Below are positions 18,457 to 29,408 of a DNA stretch of 54,298 bases, in pieces; within the stretch, counting starts at the first letter, position 1, and every line of letters begins with the position of its first letter. The position numbers and the translations under genes were made by a program. Where the stretch lies: assembly GCF_000382885.1 (NCBI RefSeq), contig NZ_CAVK010000129.1:1-54298 (forward strand). The letters run 5' to 3'. The notes under the pieces are model-generated. The model worked only from the letters and a program-made list of their open reading frames with translations, did no database searches and had not been told where the DNA came from. This stretch comes from Sphingobium indicum BiD32. Lineage in GTDB: Bacteria > Pseudomonadota > Alphaproteobacteria > Sphingomonadales > Sphingomonadaceae.

Positions 18457-18486
18457 ATTTGCGGAAAGGCGGTCAATAGAGCTGGA

Positions 18487-19041
18487 ATGAATGATGCGAC
18501 CGACCCCAGACTGACTGTTGAGCAGATCGTGGATCAGGCACTCGAGCTCCTTCGCGAGGAAGGCATGGACAAGCTAAGCATGCGCCGACTGGCCGCGCGC
18601 GTTGGGGTTCGTGCGCCGACTCTGTACTACTACCTGCCAGACAAGGCGGCCCTCATGACGGCGATGATGGAGCGGCTGTTTGCGCGCTGCCTCGACCTCA
18701 TTCCTCCTACCACCGACTGGCAGACTTGGATACGCGGTTTCGGGCGCGCCATCTGGAAGGTGCAGGACACCTACCCGTTCACTGGGGAGCTGATCACTGC
18801 AAGCATACTCGATGAAGACTATTTTGCGCGCACCACGCTGCGATTGCAGGAAATCCTGAAGGATTTCGGACCGCCGATCGAAAGGCTCATGGACCTCCAG
18901 TCAGCGGTGCAATCGTTGATGACCGGGTGGTCCACTTTTGCCCACGCCCGATATGCGGGCCAGCTCGGCCGGATACTTGACGTGGAACGGCTGGCTTTTG
19001 AAAGCCTCGATGCCCTGATCAGAGGCTGGCGACTGAGCTGA
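18487..19041 (+). CDS. TetR/AcrR family transcriptional regulator
   Basis: 184 aa. The N-terminal helix-turn-helix is LTVEQIVDQALELLREEG followed by MRRLAARVGVRAPTLYYYLPDKAAL, the family signature. The remainder is helical, as expected for a ligand-binding domain of the TetR_C type. I take ATG 18,487; the open frame extends further upstream but that part lies inside the receptor remnant. It is divergent from the receptor/Rieske operon, which it probably represses until an aromatic inducer binds. Confidence 0.88.
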   Translation: MNDATDPRLTVEQIVDQALELLREEGMDKLSMRRLAARVGVRAPTLYYYLPDKAALMTAMMERLFARCLDLIPPTTDWQTWIRGFGRAIWKVQDTYPFTGELITASILDEDYFARTTLRLQEILKDFGPPIERLMDLQSAVQSLMTGWSTFAHARYAGQLGRILDVERLAFESLDALIRGWRLS

Positions 19042-19226
19042 ACTGATAGGTCGGGTTCCGAAATTTGAGGCGAGTCTGAGGTGAGCTCCGCGTGCGCTGT
19101 TCATTGCAGCGTAGAGCCGCAACGGCTTTGACGTCGGCAGCGGCTTCCTCTTGAAGCTCGTTGGCAACGTCCGTTTTCCTCCGAAGCCGTCGCTCACAGC
19201 AGTGTCAGCGAACGGCAAAAACTGGT

Positions 19227-20813
19227 CCAGGCTGTGTAAAAACGCGATTGGCAAATCTGTGCGGGGGTACCGTTGGCTTTGAGGACGGCGAGCCTTGGTG
19301 GTTTGCACGCGGCCTTAGCTTGCGATGGCTTTCAGGATTGCCTTGCTTCCCATGATATTGAGCACTCGGGTCAGATTATAGGCCAGAACGTGGAGCGCCA
19401 TTTCGGTTGCAACACGCGGCTTGGTTTTCGTGAGGAAGTGGGTGGAGCCCATCCGGACTTTGAGGGTGCCAAAGGGATGCTCGACCGTTTGTCGCCGTAT
19501 GCGCATGGCATCGGGATTGGCGTCGAGCCGTTCCTGCATGGCTTCGAGGACGGTCTCATGCTCCCATCGAGTGACGCGCCGTTCCTTGCCCGGTGTACAT
19601 TGAGCCTTGATCGGACATTTCGGACAAGCACTTGTCCAGTATCGGCTCATCGTCAGACCCGCTTCCACATTAGTGTAGCGATAGGTCAGCATGTCGCCGG
19701 CCGGACAGCGATAGACATCCTGCTCGGGCAGGTAGACGAAGTCAGCTTTTCCGAAGCGCCCCTCCGCCTTGGCACGGGAGGTCATCGGTTTCGGTAAGGT
19801 CACGGTGATGCCAGCCTGTTCGCTGGCCAGTATCTCTTGGCCCGAGAAGTAGCCGCGATCGGCCACCACATCGAGTTGCCCTACTTCCAAAACTGCTTTC
19901 GCCTTCTTCGCCATGCCACTCAACTGCGCCCGGTCGGTGCCGATATTCGTGACCTCGTGTGCGACGATGAGATGGTGCTCGGTATCGACAGCGGCCTGTA
20001 CATTATAGCCCACAACGCCCGTTCCGCGCCCGCTGCTCGACATTGATCGCGCGTCAGGATCCGTCAGCGATATCTGGCGATCTGGTGACGCCAGCATCTG
20101 CGCTTCCAGTCCATCGAGGCGCTCCATCTCCTGCTCGAGCCTCGTGATTTTCTCCTTGAGCCTGTCCGTCTTGGCCACCAGCACATCCGTCGGCTCCTGC
20201 CGGTCGGCAGTATCCAACTGGGCCAGATAGCGAGCAACGCTCTCCTCGATCTGTTGACGTCGGCGCTCCAGCTTGGCTTTGGTGAAGTTGCGATCCCGGT
20301 TGTTCACGGCCTTGAACTTGCTGCCGTCGATGGCGACGCTTGCACCCGCCAGCAGTCCCATTTGGCGGCACAACAGGACAAAGCGCCCGCAGACCTGCCG
20401 GATCGCTTCGCCATTATTGCGGCGAAAGTCAGCGATCGTCTTGTGGTCGGGCACGAGCCGCCCGATCAACCACATCAGTTCGACGTTCCGGTCCGCCTCA
20501 CACTCCAGGCGGCGGCTCGACTGGACCCGGTGCAGATAGCCATAGATGTAGAGCTTAAGCAAAACCGAGGGATGATAAGAAGGGCGCCCCGTCGCAGCAG
20601 GCTCAACACCAGCAAAGCCAAGCTTCCAAAGATCAAGCGCATAGACAAAGGCATCGACCGCCCGAACCGGATTATCCTCTCCGATCCAGTCATCAACACA
20701 CGGCGGGAAAAGTGTCGTTTGATTACGATCCGCACCGGTGATGAAGCGACCCATATGACCCTCCAGACTGTCTGGCCATCATAGCATATCTACCGCGTTT
20801 TAACACAGTCTGG
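19227..20813 (-). mobile_element. IS1182-family insertion sequence, complete
   Basis: 1587 bp bounded by imperfect inverted repeats. The left end (19,227-19,246) starts CCAGGCTGTGTAAAAACGCG; the right end, read inwards on the minus strand from 20,813, is CCAGACTGTGTTAAAACGCG, 18 of 20 identical. It encloses one intact transposase. The 5-bp flanks differ, so I see no target duplication. It lies between the TetR and LysR genes and does not visibly break a recognised gene. Confidence 0.88.
19315..20754 (-). CDS. IS1182 family transposase
   Basis: 479 aa with the domain order of the family: an N-terminal DUF772-type region (DDWIGEDNPVRAVDAFV), the first catalytic Asp in ASVAIDGSKFKAVNN, the second in LDVVADRGYFSGQEI, a zinc-like cysteine cluster (YWTSACPKCPIKAQCTPG) and a C-terminal EHPFGTLKVRMG block near the catalytic Glu. 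The reading frame is uninterrupted, so the element may still be active. Confidence 0.93.
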   Translation of the reverse strand: MGRFITGADRNQTTLFPPCVDDWIGEDNPVRAVDAFVYALDLWKLGFAGVEPAATGRPSYHPSVLLKLYIYGYLHRVQSSRRLECEADRNVELMWLIGRLVPDHKTIADFRRNNGEAIRQVCGRFVLLCRQMGLLAGASVAIDGSKFKAVNNRDRNFTKAKLERRRQQIEESVARYLAQLDTADRQEPTDVLVAKTDRLKEKITRLEQEMERLDGLEAQMLASPDRQISLTDPDARSMSSSGRGTGVVGYNVQAAVDTEHHLIVAHEVTNIGTDRAQLSGMAKKAKAVLEVGQLDVVADRGYFSGQEILASEQAGITVTLPKPMTSRAKAEGRFGKADFVYLPEQDVYRCPAGDMLTYRYTNVEAGLTMSRYWTSACPKCPIKAQCTPGKERRVTRWEHETVLEAMQERLDANPDAMRIRRQTVEHPFGTLKVRMGSTHFLTKTKPRVATEMALHVLAYNLTRVLNIMGSKAILKAIAS

Positions 20814-20983
20814 GTCGCGACCTGCCGGTTAGCGGACCGCATCCAGGAACGTAAAATTGGCAGCTGAATGGCGACAAAGGGTCGAAATAGCGGAATTATC
20901 GATCCGTCACATTCATGTTTGCGGATTGACCGGCGAATGGCATTCCGCGCACATCTGTGACCGCAGTCGAATTTCGGAGGGTA

Positions 20984-21889
20984 ATGTTGGACCGCTGGCA
21001 AGCCATGAAGATATTCGTCCGCGTAGCGGAAACCGGCAGTTTCGCGGAGGCCGCGCGGCAACGGCATCTAAGCCCGCCGGTAGTCACCCGGGCGATCTCT
21101 GCGCTGGAGGAGGATGTCGGCGTGCGGCTGCTGACGCGGACGACGCGGTCGGTGAAGCTGACAGAAGCAGGCCGCGGCTATCTGGACGATTGTCGCCGCA
21201 TATTGGCCGATATGGCAGATGCGGACGCGGCAGCGGCGGGCGCCCATGGCAACCCCACCGGGACATTGATCGTCACCGGATCGGTGATCTTTGGCCAGAT
21301 GTATGTGTTGCCGATCCTGCTCGACTATCTGGATTACTTTCCCGCCGTAACCGGGCGTAGCCTGTTCGTCGATCGGCTGGTCAACATCGTCGAAGAAGGA
21401 ATCGATGTAGCGGTGCGGATCGGGCATCTGCCGGACTCCGGGCTGAGCGCCATTCGCGTCGGCACGGTCCGGCGCGTCATCTGCGTCGCGCCGGCCTATT
21501 TCGAGCATCATTCCAGTCCCCGGACACCAGCCGACCTTGTCAATCATCGCATCATCGCGCCGACCGGAGCATGGGCGTCTCCGGAATGGCACTTTGGCGC
21601 GAAGGGCAGGAGCAGCGTCACCGTTCAACCGGCGCTGTTCTGCAACACCAATGAAGCGGCCATCGCCGCTGCCGAGCAAGGCTGGGGGCTGACCCGTGTA
21701 CTATCCTATCAGGTTGAGCCCGCTCTGGCGGCCGGGCGATTGGTAACAGTACTGGACGAACATATGGAAAGGCCGTTGCCGATTCATGTCATCCATGCCG
21801 AAGGTCGGCGGGCTGCCGCTAAGGTGCGCAGCTTCGTCGATCTGGCTGTCGACCGGTTGCGGGCCAATCCGCAGTTCCAGTCGGCATAG
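20984..21889 (+). CDS. LysR family transcriptional regulator
   Basis: 301 aa. The N-terminal winged helix is FVRVAETGSFAEAARQRHLS with SALEEDVGVRLLTRTTRSVK; the rest is a periplasmic-binding-like effector domain. ATG 20,984 is preceded by GGAGG at good spacing, which decides the start. It reads in the same direction as the hydrolase, flavin-binding and NTF2-like genes that follow and may control them. The effector is unknown. Confidence 0.9.
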   Translation: MLDRWQAMKIFVRVAETGSFAEAARQRHLSPPVVTRAISALEEDVGVRLLTRTTRSVKLTEAGRGYLDDCRRILADMADADAAAAGAHGNPTGTLIVTGSVIFGQMYVLPILLDYLDYFPAVTGRSLFVDRLVNIVEEGIDVAVRIGHLPDSGLSAIRVGTVRRVICVAPAYFEHHSSPRTPADLVNHRIIAPTGAWASPEWHFGAKGRSSVTVQPALFCNTNEAAIAAAEQGWGLTRVLSYQVEPALAAGRLVTVLDEHMERPLPIHVIHAEGRRAAAKVRSFVDLAVDRLRANPQFQSA

Positions 21890-22017
21890 TCGTAATTCCA
21901 TTTTCAGAAATAATGATTTCCAGATTTATCGAATTATCAGGAATCCGAAGAAGGATTATTCCTGCCTTCAGAAGCTGAAGCCCCGTGGCTCAGCGCCCCA
22001 ATAGGGTGGAGGACATG

Positions 22018-22986
22018 ATGAAGAAACTGGTCATTTCGATGCTGCTGGCGACTGCCGGCATCACTTCCCCGGCCGATGCGGTCGCCGCGCCTGCCAGCAC
22101 CGTCACACAGATTGCGCCCGCCACGATCCATTATCGTTACGTCACTATCGAAGGCGTGAAGATGTTTTATCGCGAGGCCGGTCCCGCAAATGGCCCGGTG
22201 TTGCTGCTGCTCCACGGCTTTCCGACATCGTCGCACATGTTCCGCAATCTCATCCCGCTGCTCGCCGACCGCTATCATGTGATCGCACCGGACTATCCGG
22301 GCTTTGGCCAGAGCGACGCACCCGACCATCGCCAGTTCAGCTACAGCTTCGGTCATTATGCCAACATGGTCGACGCACTGATGGGCAAGATCGGCGCCCA
22401 GCGCTATACCATGTATGTCATGGATTATGGCGCCCCGGTCGGCTACCGGCTGGCGCTCAAGCATCCCGATCGGGTCAGCGCGCTGATCGTCCAGAATGGC
22501 AACGCCTATGACGAGGGGCTTGGCGCTTTCTGGAATCCGATCAAGACATATTGGAAGAGTGGATCAGCTAATGATCGAGAGGCGCAAGCCTGGCTAGTCG
22601 GCCTTGATGCCACCAAGTTCCAATATACCGATGGCGTACGGGACGTGTCGCGGATCAGCCCGGACAACTGGGTCCATGACCAGGCGCTGCTCGACCGGCC
22701 GGGCAACAAGGATATCCAGCTCGACCTGTTTTATGACTATCGCACCAATGTGCCGCTCTATCCGGCGTTTCAGGCCTTTTTTCGCGAGCGTAAGCCACCG
22801 ACGCTGATCCTCTGGGGCAAGAATGACACCATCTTCCCTGAGCCTGGCGCGCATCCCTATCGACGCGACCTGCCGGATGCGGAGATGCATATTCTCGATA
22901 CCGGCCATTTTGCCCTGGAAGACAGACTGGACGAGATGGCGCCACTGATCCGCGACTTCCTCGATCGCAAGGTGACGATGCGCTGA
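22018..22986 (+). CDS. Exported alpha/beta hydrolase (epoxide hydrolase/dehalogenase-like)
   Basis: 322 aa. A signal peptide is seen ([21 protein letters not shown]), so it is likely periplasmic. The oxyanion segment is [14 protein letters not shown]. The nucleophile elbow reads [10 protein letters not shown], with aspartate rather than serine, as in epoxide hydrolases and haloalkane dehalogenases. The acid is in [11 protein letters not shown] and the base histidine in [10 protein letters not shown]. An ATG one codon upstream (22,015) is also possible behind GGTGGAGG. It is about 125 bp after the LysR gene. Confidence 0.85.
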   Translation: MKKLVISMLLATAGITSPADAVAAPASTVTQIAPATIHYRYVTIEGVKMFYREAGPANGPVLLLLHGFPTSSHMFRNLIPLLADRYHVIAPDYPGFGQSDAPDHRQFSYSFGHYANMVDALMGKIGAQRYTMYVMDYGAPVGYRLALKHPDRVSALIVQNGNAYDEGLGAFWNPIKTYWKSGSANDREAQAWLVGLDATKFQYTDGVRDVSRISPDNWVHDQALLDRPGNKDIQLDLFYDYRTNVPLYPAFQAFFRERKPPTLILWGKNDTIFPEPGAHPYRRDLPDAEMHILDTGHFALEDRLDEMAPLIRDFLDRKVTMR

Positions 22987-23042
22987 ACCCCGGTCCGGGT
23001 CCGTCCTTCAATGGCTGCCCCAGACCTGATGGGAGATAGACC

Positions 23043-23672
23043 ATGTCCTACGGCTTTCTTGATATCGCGACGACACCAAGCGTGCGCGCAGCTCAGGCGG
23101 AGATGGGCGCAAACGCCCATTGGGCAGCGTTCAGCGGTAATCGTGCCTTTGACCGCTTCACTGCGAATGAAGGTAATTTCCTGGCGGCGCGGGACAGCTT
23201 CTACATGGCGACCGTGTCGGAGGATGGCTGGCCCTATGTCAAGCATCGCGGCGGTCCAGCAGGTTTCCTCAGGATGATCGACGACCGGACGCTGGCCTTC
23301 GCCGATTATCGCGGCAACCGCCAATATATCAGCACTGGAAATCTGGCCGCGAACGACCGGGCGTGCCTGATCTTGATGGACTATCCCCGTCGTGCGCGGT
23401 TGAAGATTTACGTCCATGTTGAGAAACTGGCGCTTGATGCCGACGCGGCCCTCGCCGACCTCGTCATGAACAAAGATTACAAGGCGCGGGCAGAGCGCAT
23501 ATTTCGACTGCGGCTTGAGGCCTTTGATTGGAACTGCCCCCAGCATATCACGCCTCGCTTCACGGAGCGCGAAATCGAACAGGCAGTCCTGCCGCTCCAC
23601 CAACGGCTGGCGCAGCTGGAAGCCGAGAACAGGGTGCTACAAGACCGCCTTGCCAAATTAGGAAACGCATGA
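23043..23672 (+). CDS. Pyridoxamine 5'-phosphate oxidase family flavin-binding protein
   Basis: 209 aa with a split-barrel flavin-binding fold. [20 protein letters not shown] and [13 protein letters not shown] are the conserved FMN-site segments of the family. The C-terminal 30 residues ([20 protein letters not shown]) form a leucine-zipper-like coiled coil, an unusual addition that suggests oligomerisation. It starts 57 bp after the hydrolase gene and overlaps the next gene by 4 bp. It is not PdxH: the family includes many uncharacterised reductases. Confidence 0.85.
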   Translation: MSYGFLDIATTPSVRAAQAEMGANAHWAAFSGNRAFDRFTANEGNFLAARDSFYMATVSEDGWPYVKHRGGPAGFLRMIDDRTLAFADYRGNRQYISTGNLAANDRACLILMDYPRRARLKIYVHVEKLALDADAALADLVMNKDYKARAERIFRLRLEAFDWNCPQHITPRFTEREIEQAVLPLHQRLAQLEAENRVLQDRLAKLGNA

Positions 23673-24142
23673 TGGAAAATCAGAGACCGCCTCTGCCGCC
23701 CTTCACCTTGGAGAGCGCAACAGAGAAGGTGCGCCTGGCCGAGGACGGGTGGAACAGACGGGATCCGGCCAGAGTCGCCCTGGCCTATACCCCGCTCAGC
23801 CAATGGCGGAACCGCGCTGAATTCATTGACGGCCGTTCCGCGATCATCGCCTTCCTCACCCTCAAGTGGGAACGGGAGTTGGAATATCGGCTGATCAAAG
23901 AATTATGGGCCTTTCGCGACAGCCGCATTGCAGTGCGCTTTGCCTATGAATGGCATGACGACAGCGGCAACTGGTTCCGTTCCTATGGCAACGAGAATTG
24001 GGAGTTCGATGAGAATGGTCTGATGCGTCTGCGTCTCGCCTGCATCAACGATGAGCCGATCAGCGCGGTGGAGCGGAAATTCCACTGGACGCAGGGGCGA
24101 AGGCCCGATGATCATCCAGGGTTGAGTGACCTTGGACTTTAA
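23669..24142 (+). CDS. NTF2-like protein, DUF1348/SnoaL type
   Basis: 157 aa. The central [21 protein letters not shown] and [20 protein letters not shown] are the hallmark segments of the DUF1348 group, small cone-shaped NTF2 folds of unknown activity. The start ATG overlaps the preceding stop (ATGA); a second ATG follows directly. It is the last gene of the hydrolase operon. Confidence 0.85.
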   Translation: MMENQRPPLPPFTLESATEKVRLAEDGWNRRDPARVALAYTPLSQWRNRAEFIDGRSAIIAFLTLKWERELEYRLIKELWAFRDSRIAVRFAYEWHDDSGNWFRSYGNENWEFDENGLMRLRLACINDEPISAVERKFHWTQGRRPDDHPGLSDLGL

Positions 24143-24234
24143 AAGCGACCTGCGACGAAGCTCACCACTCGAAAGAGGACCGACCGGGACTTTCATGGGG
24201 GAAATCAGTCTCTCTATTGCAAGAAAGGATCGAC

Positions 24235-24580
24235 GCACGACCTGCGCATGGGCTGCGTGCTTGGAGGTTGTGATACGGATCATACCGGCGGGCCGCTCGC
24301 GCCGCTCCGTCAAGGACGAAAGCTTGTTGTCGATACACTCCAGCGCCGGGCACAGCGCTTCCAGCAACCGCTCGCCGGCCACCGTAGGGGACACGCTTCG
24401 GGTGGTGCGGGTAATCAGGCGCAGCTCCAGCTTCGCCTCCAGGCGTCACATCGAACGGCTGGGCGACGATTGCGACACACCGAGCCACGCCGCAGCAAGC
24501 GTGAAGCTTCGTTCCTCCGCCACGGCAAGAAACATGGCGAGCGTTCCAAGATCCTCACGCCGCCTGGGTTTTGCCGCCAC
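24235..24580 (-). pseudogene. LysR regulator remnant with in-frame stop and lost 3' end
   Basis: Read on the minus strand from GTG 24,580: the LysR winged helix is clear (LGTLAMFLAVAEERSFTLAA, then WLGVSQSSPSRSM). A TGA then interrupts the frame, after which RLEAKLELRLITRTTRSVSP continues in the same frame. Similarity ends near TTSKHAAHAQVV (about 24,235), so the whole effector domain is gone. It is divergent from the first aldo/keto reductase, a common arrangement, so it probably once controlled that gene. Confidence 0.85.
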
Positions 24581-24673
24581 TAATCGCTTTCATGACAACG
24601 GGTCATAGGCTTATCCCATATCGTCTGTCTAATCAGAACAATCGCGGTCGCTTATCTATGCTGGGAAGCGTGA

Positions 24674-26584
<1,911 letters not shown>

Positions 26585-26667
26585 GCCTGCACCACAGGAG
26601 GATGAGACAATGAGCGAGAACTATCAGCATCGATCGGACGTCGACCTCTCCTCGGAGCCGGGGGGGC

Positions 26668-26955
26668 GTGGCAGTCGTACCGCTCCTCGGCGGCGCAGCC
26701 ACGCCCGCTTGGCTCATGCGACCGGCTCCGGTCGCGCAGCAAGTTCGGCCGTCAGCTGACGGCGGCGGCTCGGGAAGCGAGGTCTCCAGCATCGGCATTG
26801 GCGTCCAGAACAATAGCCGCAAGTACGCAACGGAGGCGCCGTACCGACCCGAGCAGATCGCGCTTCTTCGCGCTGCCTTCGACCAAGGTGTCAGCTTCTT
26901 CGACACCGCAGAGGCATACAGCCCGCACGAGTGCAAGCGCATGGCGTTGAAGTGA
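26668..26955 (+). pseudogene. Third aldo/keto reductase, N-terminal fragment
   Basis: The frame has a degraded leader region (LLGGAATPAWLMRPAPVAQ, resembling an export signal) followed by a recognisable reductase N-terminus: SEVSSIGIGVQNNSRKY and [20 protein letters not shown] with the catalytic Asp and Tyr. It ends at a stop shortly after SPHECKRMALK, where intact proteins continue for some 250 residues. An upstream ATG at 26,610 with a strong GGAGG starts a different frame that leads nowhere. Clearly broken. Confidence 0.75.
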
Positions 26956-27129
26956 CCCCGCCGGGGCAATCTCCTGCTGCGGACCGGCCAGCTATTCACC
27001 GGCTCCGCAGCGGTGACGTCGCCCTTCAAGGGCACGGACGACGCGCGGCTAGGAGGCGGACACGCCGACGCCGGCCGGAAAAGGTTGATGCCGACACATT
27101 GCACGCCTTCCCTCCGCCAGAACCATCGC

Positions 27130-27524
27130 CAGCATGCTCACGATCCGCCGCGATGATTTGTCGAAATCAGAAACAGTGACGGTCGCCGCCGCAGTAACCG
27201 GTGTGCCCTCACTCGTTGAAGCGCGCGAAATTGTTGAGAGCTTCCATGCCATGATCCGTCGTAAGGCAGAAGCCGATCTCAATCCGTGGATCGAACGCGC
27301 ACGCGTCAGCCGTGTCGCTTCGTTCGCCAGTGGCATAGTCAAGGATATCGCCGCTGTCCGCGCGGCGATCGTGTCGCACTGGTCCAACGGCCAAACCGGA
27401 GGGCAAATCACCAAGCTCAAACTCGTCAAACGTCAGATGTATGGCCGAGGAAAGCTGGACCTCCTCCAAGCAAGGCTGATCGGGGCACCATGACCACGCG
27501 CTTCATCAAATCTGCGTGAGAGCC
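27130..27524 (+). pseudogene. ISL3-family transposase, C-terminal fragment plus IS end
   Basis: The frame from 27,134 to 27,493 encodes the end of an ISL3 transposase: LTIRRDDLSKSETVTVAAAV, VEAREIVESFHAMIRRK, then WSNGQTGGQITKLKLVKRQM and YGRGKLDLLQARLIGA, the very conserved C-terminus of the family. The N-terminal two thirds are missing. Downstream, CAAATCTGCGTGAGAGCCC (27,508-27,526) reads as the terminal inverted repeat of such an element (inwards GGGCTCTCACGCAGATTTG). No partner repeat is found upstream, so the element is truncated on the left. Confidence 0.8.
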
Positions 27525-27969
27525 CAATATTGACCCCACCTTCGAGTGGTGGGGCGGTTATCCCGATAGTCGATAGGAGGGGGCCCGCGGACGACGACGC
27601 GCACCGTCAGGTGTGCTGGCGGCGGCGTCCGTGGGAGGTCTGGTGACCCACCGGGTTAACCGCCGGGGATGGAGGTCTGGGGCAAGGGGTTTTCGGCTCA
27701 GGTGTCAACACCGGGATAAAAAACGGGCCAGGCTGTCATGACCGGTCGAAAGTCGAGCTCTGGCGCTCTTCGGTGATGACCTCTGCGGTCGGGGACCCCC
27801 GAGTCCGAAGGCGAACTCGCTAAACAGCGAGCCGCAGACACCGTTACTCCCGCTACATCATTTCGTGGAAGCTGTGCACCACAATGATGGCTGGCGACCG
27901 CTGGATCTGGCTTTGCCCATACCACCTGCCCCCACGAGTTGCACAGGGGCAAATGGTATGGGTAGCCGC
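27525..27969. other. IS debris without an intact gene
   Basis: No intact coding region. Between about 27,845 and 27,898 the plus strand encodes SRYIISWKLCTTM, the well-known segment of IS3-family orfB transposases, so a piece of about 50 bp of an IS3 element remains. The 27,560-27,840 stretch contains several short GC-rich inverted repeats and resembles IS flanking or leader DNA, but I cannot assign it. The cobP terminator hairpin closes the region. Confidence 0.55.
27915..27962 (-). terminator. Strong hairpin at the end of the cob operon
   Basis: CCCATACCA pairs with TGGTATGGG and an inner GCCCC with GGGGC, with small symmetrical 3-nt internal loops. It begins 8 nt after the cobP stop codon on the minus strand. 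There is no T run, but position and strength suggest transcription termination for the long cob operon. Confidence 0.6.
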
Positions 27970-28497
27970 TCATCCTTTAGATTTCAGCGTCAAGGGAAGG
28001 CCGGCGTACATTATGACGGCCTCTTCAACCACTGCCGCCATTTCCTGATTGATGCGGCCCGCAACATCGCGAAACCTTCTGGCAAGGGCGTTGTCGGGTA
28101 CAATGCCCAGACCCACTTCGTTGGCGACCAGAATGACCGGCCCCCGCGCGGTTGAAAGCGAGCGCGCCAGTCCTTCCGTAGCGGTAGCCGTATCGCGTTC
28201 CGCCAGCATCAGGTTCGAAGCCCACAACGTTAGGCAATCTACCAGCACCACCGTTTCCGGCGTGCTATATGCCGTGATTGCCTCTGCCAGGTCCAGCGGG
28301 GCCTCGACAGTTGACCAGCGCGGACTGCGATCGGCGCGGTGTAGCTCGATTCGCTGGCGCATCTCATCATCGAAGGCCTGGGCTGTCGCCAGATAGACCA
28401 ATTTACCTGTCAGGACTTCGGCCCGGCCTTGGGCAAAGCGGCTTTTGCCCGAACGCGCTCCGCCCAGCACCAGCAAATGGGGCAAAGCACTGCTCAT
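27970..28497 (-). CDS. cobP: Adenosylcobinamide kinase/adenosylcobinamide-phosphate guanylyltransferase
   Basis: 175 aa. It phosphorylates adenosylcobinamide and then adds GMP, giving adenosyl-GDP-cobinamide for CobS. The P-loop GGARSGKSRFAQ is at residues 12-23, and the guanylyl-acceptor histidine region lies in RIELHRADRSPRWST. VLVDCLTLWASNL and VILVANEVGLGIVPDN are family blocks. Normal length. It overlaps cobQ by 4 bp (ATGA) and is the last gene of the cob operon. In enterobacteria the orthologue is cobU. Confidence 0.95.
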   Translation of the reverse strand: MSSALPHLLVLGGARSGKSRFAQGRAEVLTGKLVYLATAQAFDDEMRQRIELHRADRSPRWSTVEAPLDLAEAITAYSTPETVVLVDCLTLWASNLMLAERDTATATEGLARSLSTARGPVILVANEVGLGIVPDNALARRFRDVAGRINQEMAAVVEEAVIMYAGLPLTLKSKG

Positions 28498-29408
28498 GCG
28501 CTGCCTCTCGCTGGGACGGAGGCGGGTCGTTCCGCCATCGCCAGCGCCACCAGCGCGTCGATATCGAGATGCTCCTTCAGCGCGGCTGCGATCTCGTCCA
28601 GCGCCACCTCGACGGTGAAGCCATAGCCCACGCCCCCGACTTCTACATCCATGCGCGACAGCAGTGCCCGGCGCAGCTCCGCATCGGCCAGCAGGCCGTG
28701 GACATAGGAACCAAACACCGTTCCGCCCGCATTTATCGCGCCATCGCAGCCTCCATTGGAAAGCAGGGCAAAGGGGCGCTGCGTGTCCGGCCCGCTGGTT
28801 TGCCCCATGTGCATTTCATAGCCCTGAAAAGGCGCACCCATCGCCAGCCCGCTTATCGGGCGCAACGCCTTGTGCGCGTGCAGGGTCGTTTCGACATCCA
28901 GCAGGCCAAGGCCGCTGGCAGCGCTGGCCGGACCCTCCAGTCCAGCCGGATCGGCGATGCTTTTACCGAGCATCTGGTGACCACCGCAAAGCCCAAGGAT
29001 CAGCCCGCCGCGCCGGTAATGCGCCAAAATATCGATGTCCCAGCCCTCTGCACGCAGAGCGGCCAGATCGGCTATGGTCGCCTTCGATCCGGGGAGGATG
29101 ATCAACAATGCCTCTGCCGGGATCGGCTGGCCGGGTGGGACCATGTGCAGGCCCACACCGTGTTCGAGTTTCAGCGGATCAAGGTCATCGAAATTGGATA
29201 TGCGCGGCAGGATCGGACAGGCAATCAGTCTGCTGCCCCGCGCGCGCCTCTTGCCGCGTTCCAGCACCACGGTCGCATTGTTGGACATATTCTGCGGCTT
29301 GAACGGCAAGACCCGAAGGCCGCGTTTCACCAAGGCGCGGCACAGTCCGGCCACCAGTATGGATTTGCCCACGTCAGAGCCTTTGCCCTGAAACATTATA
29401 GCGCCCAT
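28494..29408 (-). CDS. cobQ: Cobyric acid synthase with a large internal deletion
   Basis: The intact enzyme (about 480-490 aa) amidates four side chains of adenosylcobyrinic acid a,c-diamide. Here only 304 codons remain in frame. The N-terminus is normal up to FKPQNMSNNA (residues 36-45), with P-loop FQGKGSDVGKS; the next residues, TVVLERGKRRARGSRLIACP, belong after the ATPase domain. About 180 residues are thus missing, including the second half of the synthetase domain. The glutamine amidotransferase part is complete: nucleophile Cys141 in LGLCGGHQMLG and His237 in YVHGLL. Start ATG 29,408 overlaps cobD by 13 bp. Very likely inactive, unless the gap is an assembly fault. Confidence 0.9.
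   Translation of the reverse strand: MGAIMFQGKGSDVGKSILVAGLCRALVKRGLRVLPFKPQNMSNNATVVLERGKRRARGSRLIACPILPRISNFDDLDPLKLEHGVGLHMVPPGQPIPAEALLIILPGSKATIADLAALRAEGWDIDILAHYRRGGLILGLCGGHQMLGKSIADPAGLEGPASAASGLGLLDVETTLHAHKALRPISGLAMGAPFQGYEMHMGQTSGPDTQRPFALLSNGGCDGAINAGGTVFGSYVHGLLADAELRRALLSRMDVEVGGVGYGFTVEVALDEIAAALKEHLDIDALVALAMAERPASVPARGSA

Noticed and set aside
18901..19308. Minus-strand frame over the TetR 3' end and the left IS flank
   Set aside because: No domain; it crosses the IS boundary and the TetR coding end.
19222..20818. Target-site duplication around the IS1182 element
   Set aside because: The immediate flanks (CTGGT and GTCGC) do not match, so none is claimed.
27698..27973. 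91-aa minus-strand frame before cobP
   Set aside because: It runs through IS debris and the terminator hairpin; no coherent protein family.
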